From Flavobacteriales bacterium (lineage in GTDB: Bacteria; Bacteroidota; Bacteroidia; Flavobacteriales_D; Parvicellaceae), in the NCBI GenBank assembly GCA_015488785.1, contig WFNC01000520.1, positions 1 to 5,515 on the forward strand: a DNA stretch of 5,515 nucleotides, read 5' to 3'. Of this stretch, positions 5,248-5,515 are shown piece after piece. Position 1 is the first letter of the stretch, and each line of letters starts with the position of its first letter. The translations under genes were made by a program, and so were the position numbers. The notes under the pieces are model-generated. The model was not told where the DNA came from. It worked only from the letters and a program-made list of their open reading frames with translations, and ran no database searches.

Positions 5248-5515
5248 ATGAAAAATAAATTAGTTTTTTCTGTTATAATTTTAGCTTCGATAAGTGCTTG
5301 TGTTCCTGCAAGAAAATTTGAAGACATTCAAAAAAAAGAAAAAGCTTGTGCTGATGAAGTCACACAAGTAAAAGCTCAAAACTTAGCTTACGAAACAAAG
5401 AACACTGAACTAACATCTAGATTGGATGTGTTAAGCGGAAGTGTTAATCGTCTAAAAGCTGACACTTCTTTACTCGGTCGTTCTTTGAGAATGAAAGAAC
5501 GTCAATACGATAAAA
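5248..5515 (+). CDS. OmpA-family-like lipoprotein with coiled-coil stalk (N-terminal part)
   Basis: The frame starts at ATG 5248, six bases after the preceding stop, and runs off the right edge after 89 full codons. The N terminus MKNKLVFSVIILASISAC is a type II signal peptide with lipobox ISAC and Cys18, predicting an outer-membrane-anchored lipoprotein. After CVPARKFEDIQKKEKAC, residues about 24-89 are charged and helical, with heptad-like spacing (VTQVKAQNLAYETKNTEL, then SRLDVLSGSVNRLKADTSLL), consistent with a coiled coil. This start (CVPARKF, a second cysteine, then a coiled coil) is typical of Bacteroidota proteins that end in an OmpA/MotB peptidoglycan-binding domain. That domain is beyond the window, so the family call rests on the N terminus alone. 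No separate promoter is visible, so it is likely co-transcribed with the substrate-binding protein. Confidence 0.75.
   Translation, partial: MKNKLVFSVIILASISACVPARKFEDIQKKEKACADEVTQVKAQNLAYETKNTELTSRLDVLSGSVNRLKADTSLLGRSLRMKERQYDK

Overview
The window reads as chromosomal DNA of an AT-rich Bacteroidota bacterium, most likely of the Flavobacteriia. Three things point there. Two exported proteins have type IX secretion (T9SS) style architecture, including a SprB-like module and a C-terminal sorting-type domain. The start sites have Bacteroidota promoter elements of the TAnnTTTG kind and lack Shine-Dalgarno sequences. The lipoproteins at the right end are typical of the phylum. No mobile element, tRNA, rRNA or CRISPR array was seen.

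Left part (1-803): the 5' portion of a reverse-strand gene for a secreted right-handed beta-helix protein, running off the left edge. A 152-base divergent intergenic region follows, with a promoter on each strand and three direct copies of TTAACGNNSAT. The third copy overlaps the promoter of the rightward regulator gene.

Middle part (804-3061): a two-gene operon whose reading frames overlap by ATGA. The first gene is a small XRE-type helix-turn-helix regulator with a C-terminal coiled coil. The second is a 633-residue exported modular protein: signal peptide, unrecognised cysteine-containing N-terminal region, Ig/PKD-like domain, SprB-like domain, PKD-like domain and T9SS-type sorting tail. 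GC skew reverses sharply where the N-terminal region meets the first modular domain. A regulator translationally coupled to a surface-destined protein is the most unusual arrangement here.

Intergenic region (3062-3462): 401 bases with no convincing protein gene apart from a possible 7-codon leader ORF. It holds a palindrome-bearing element resembling dispersed Flavobacteriia repeats, an A/T-flanked hairpin that may terminate transcription, a clear TATCTTTG promoter and a leader that can fold into nested stems.

Right part (3463-5515): a complete lipoprotein of the peptide/nickel ABC-transporter substrate-binding family, followed after 6 bases by the start of an OmpA-family-like lipoprotein with a coiled-coil stalk, cut by the right edge. 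These two probably form one transcript. No permease or ATPase gene lies next to the binding protein within the window.
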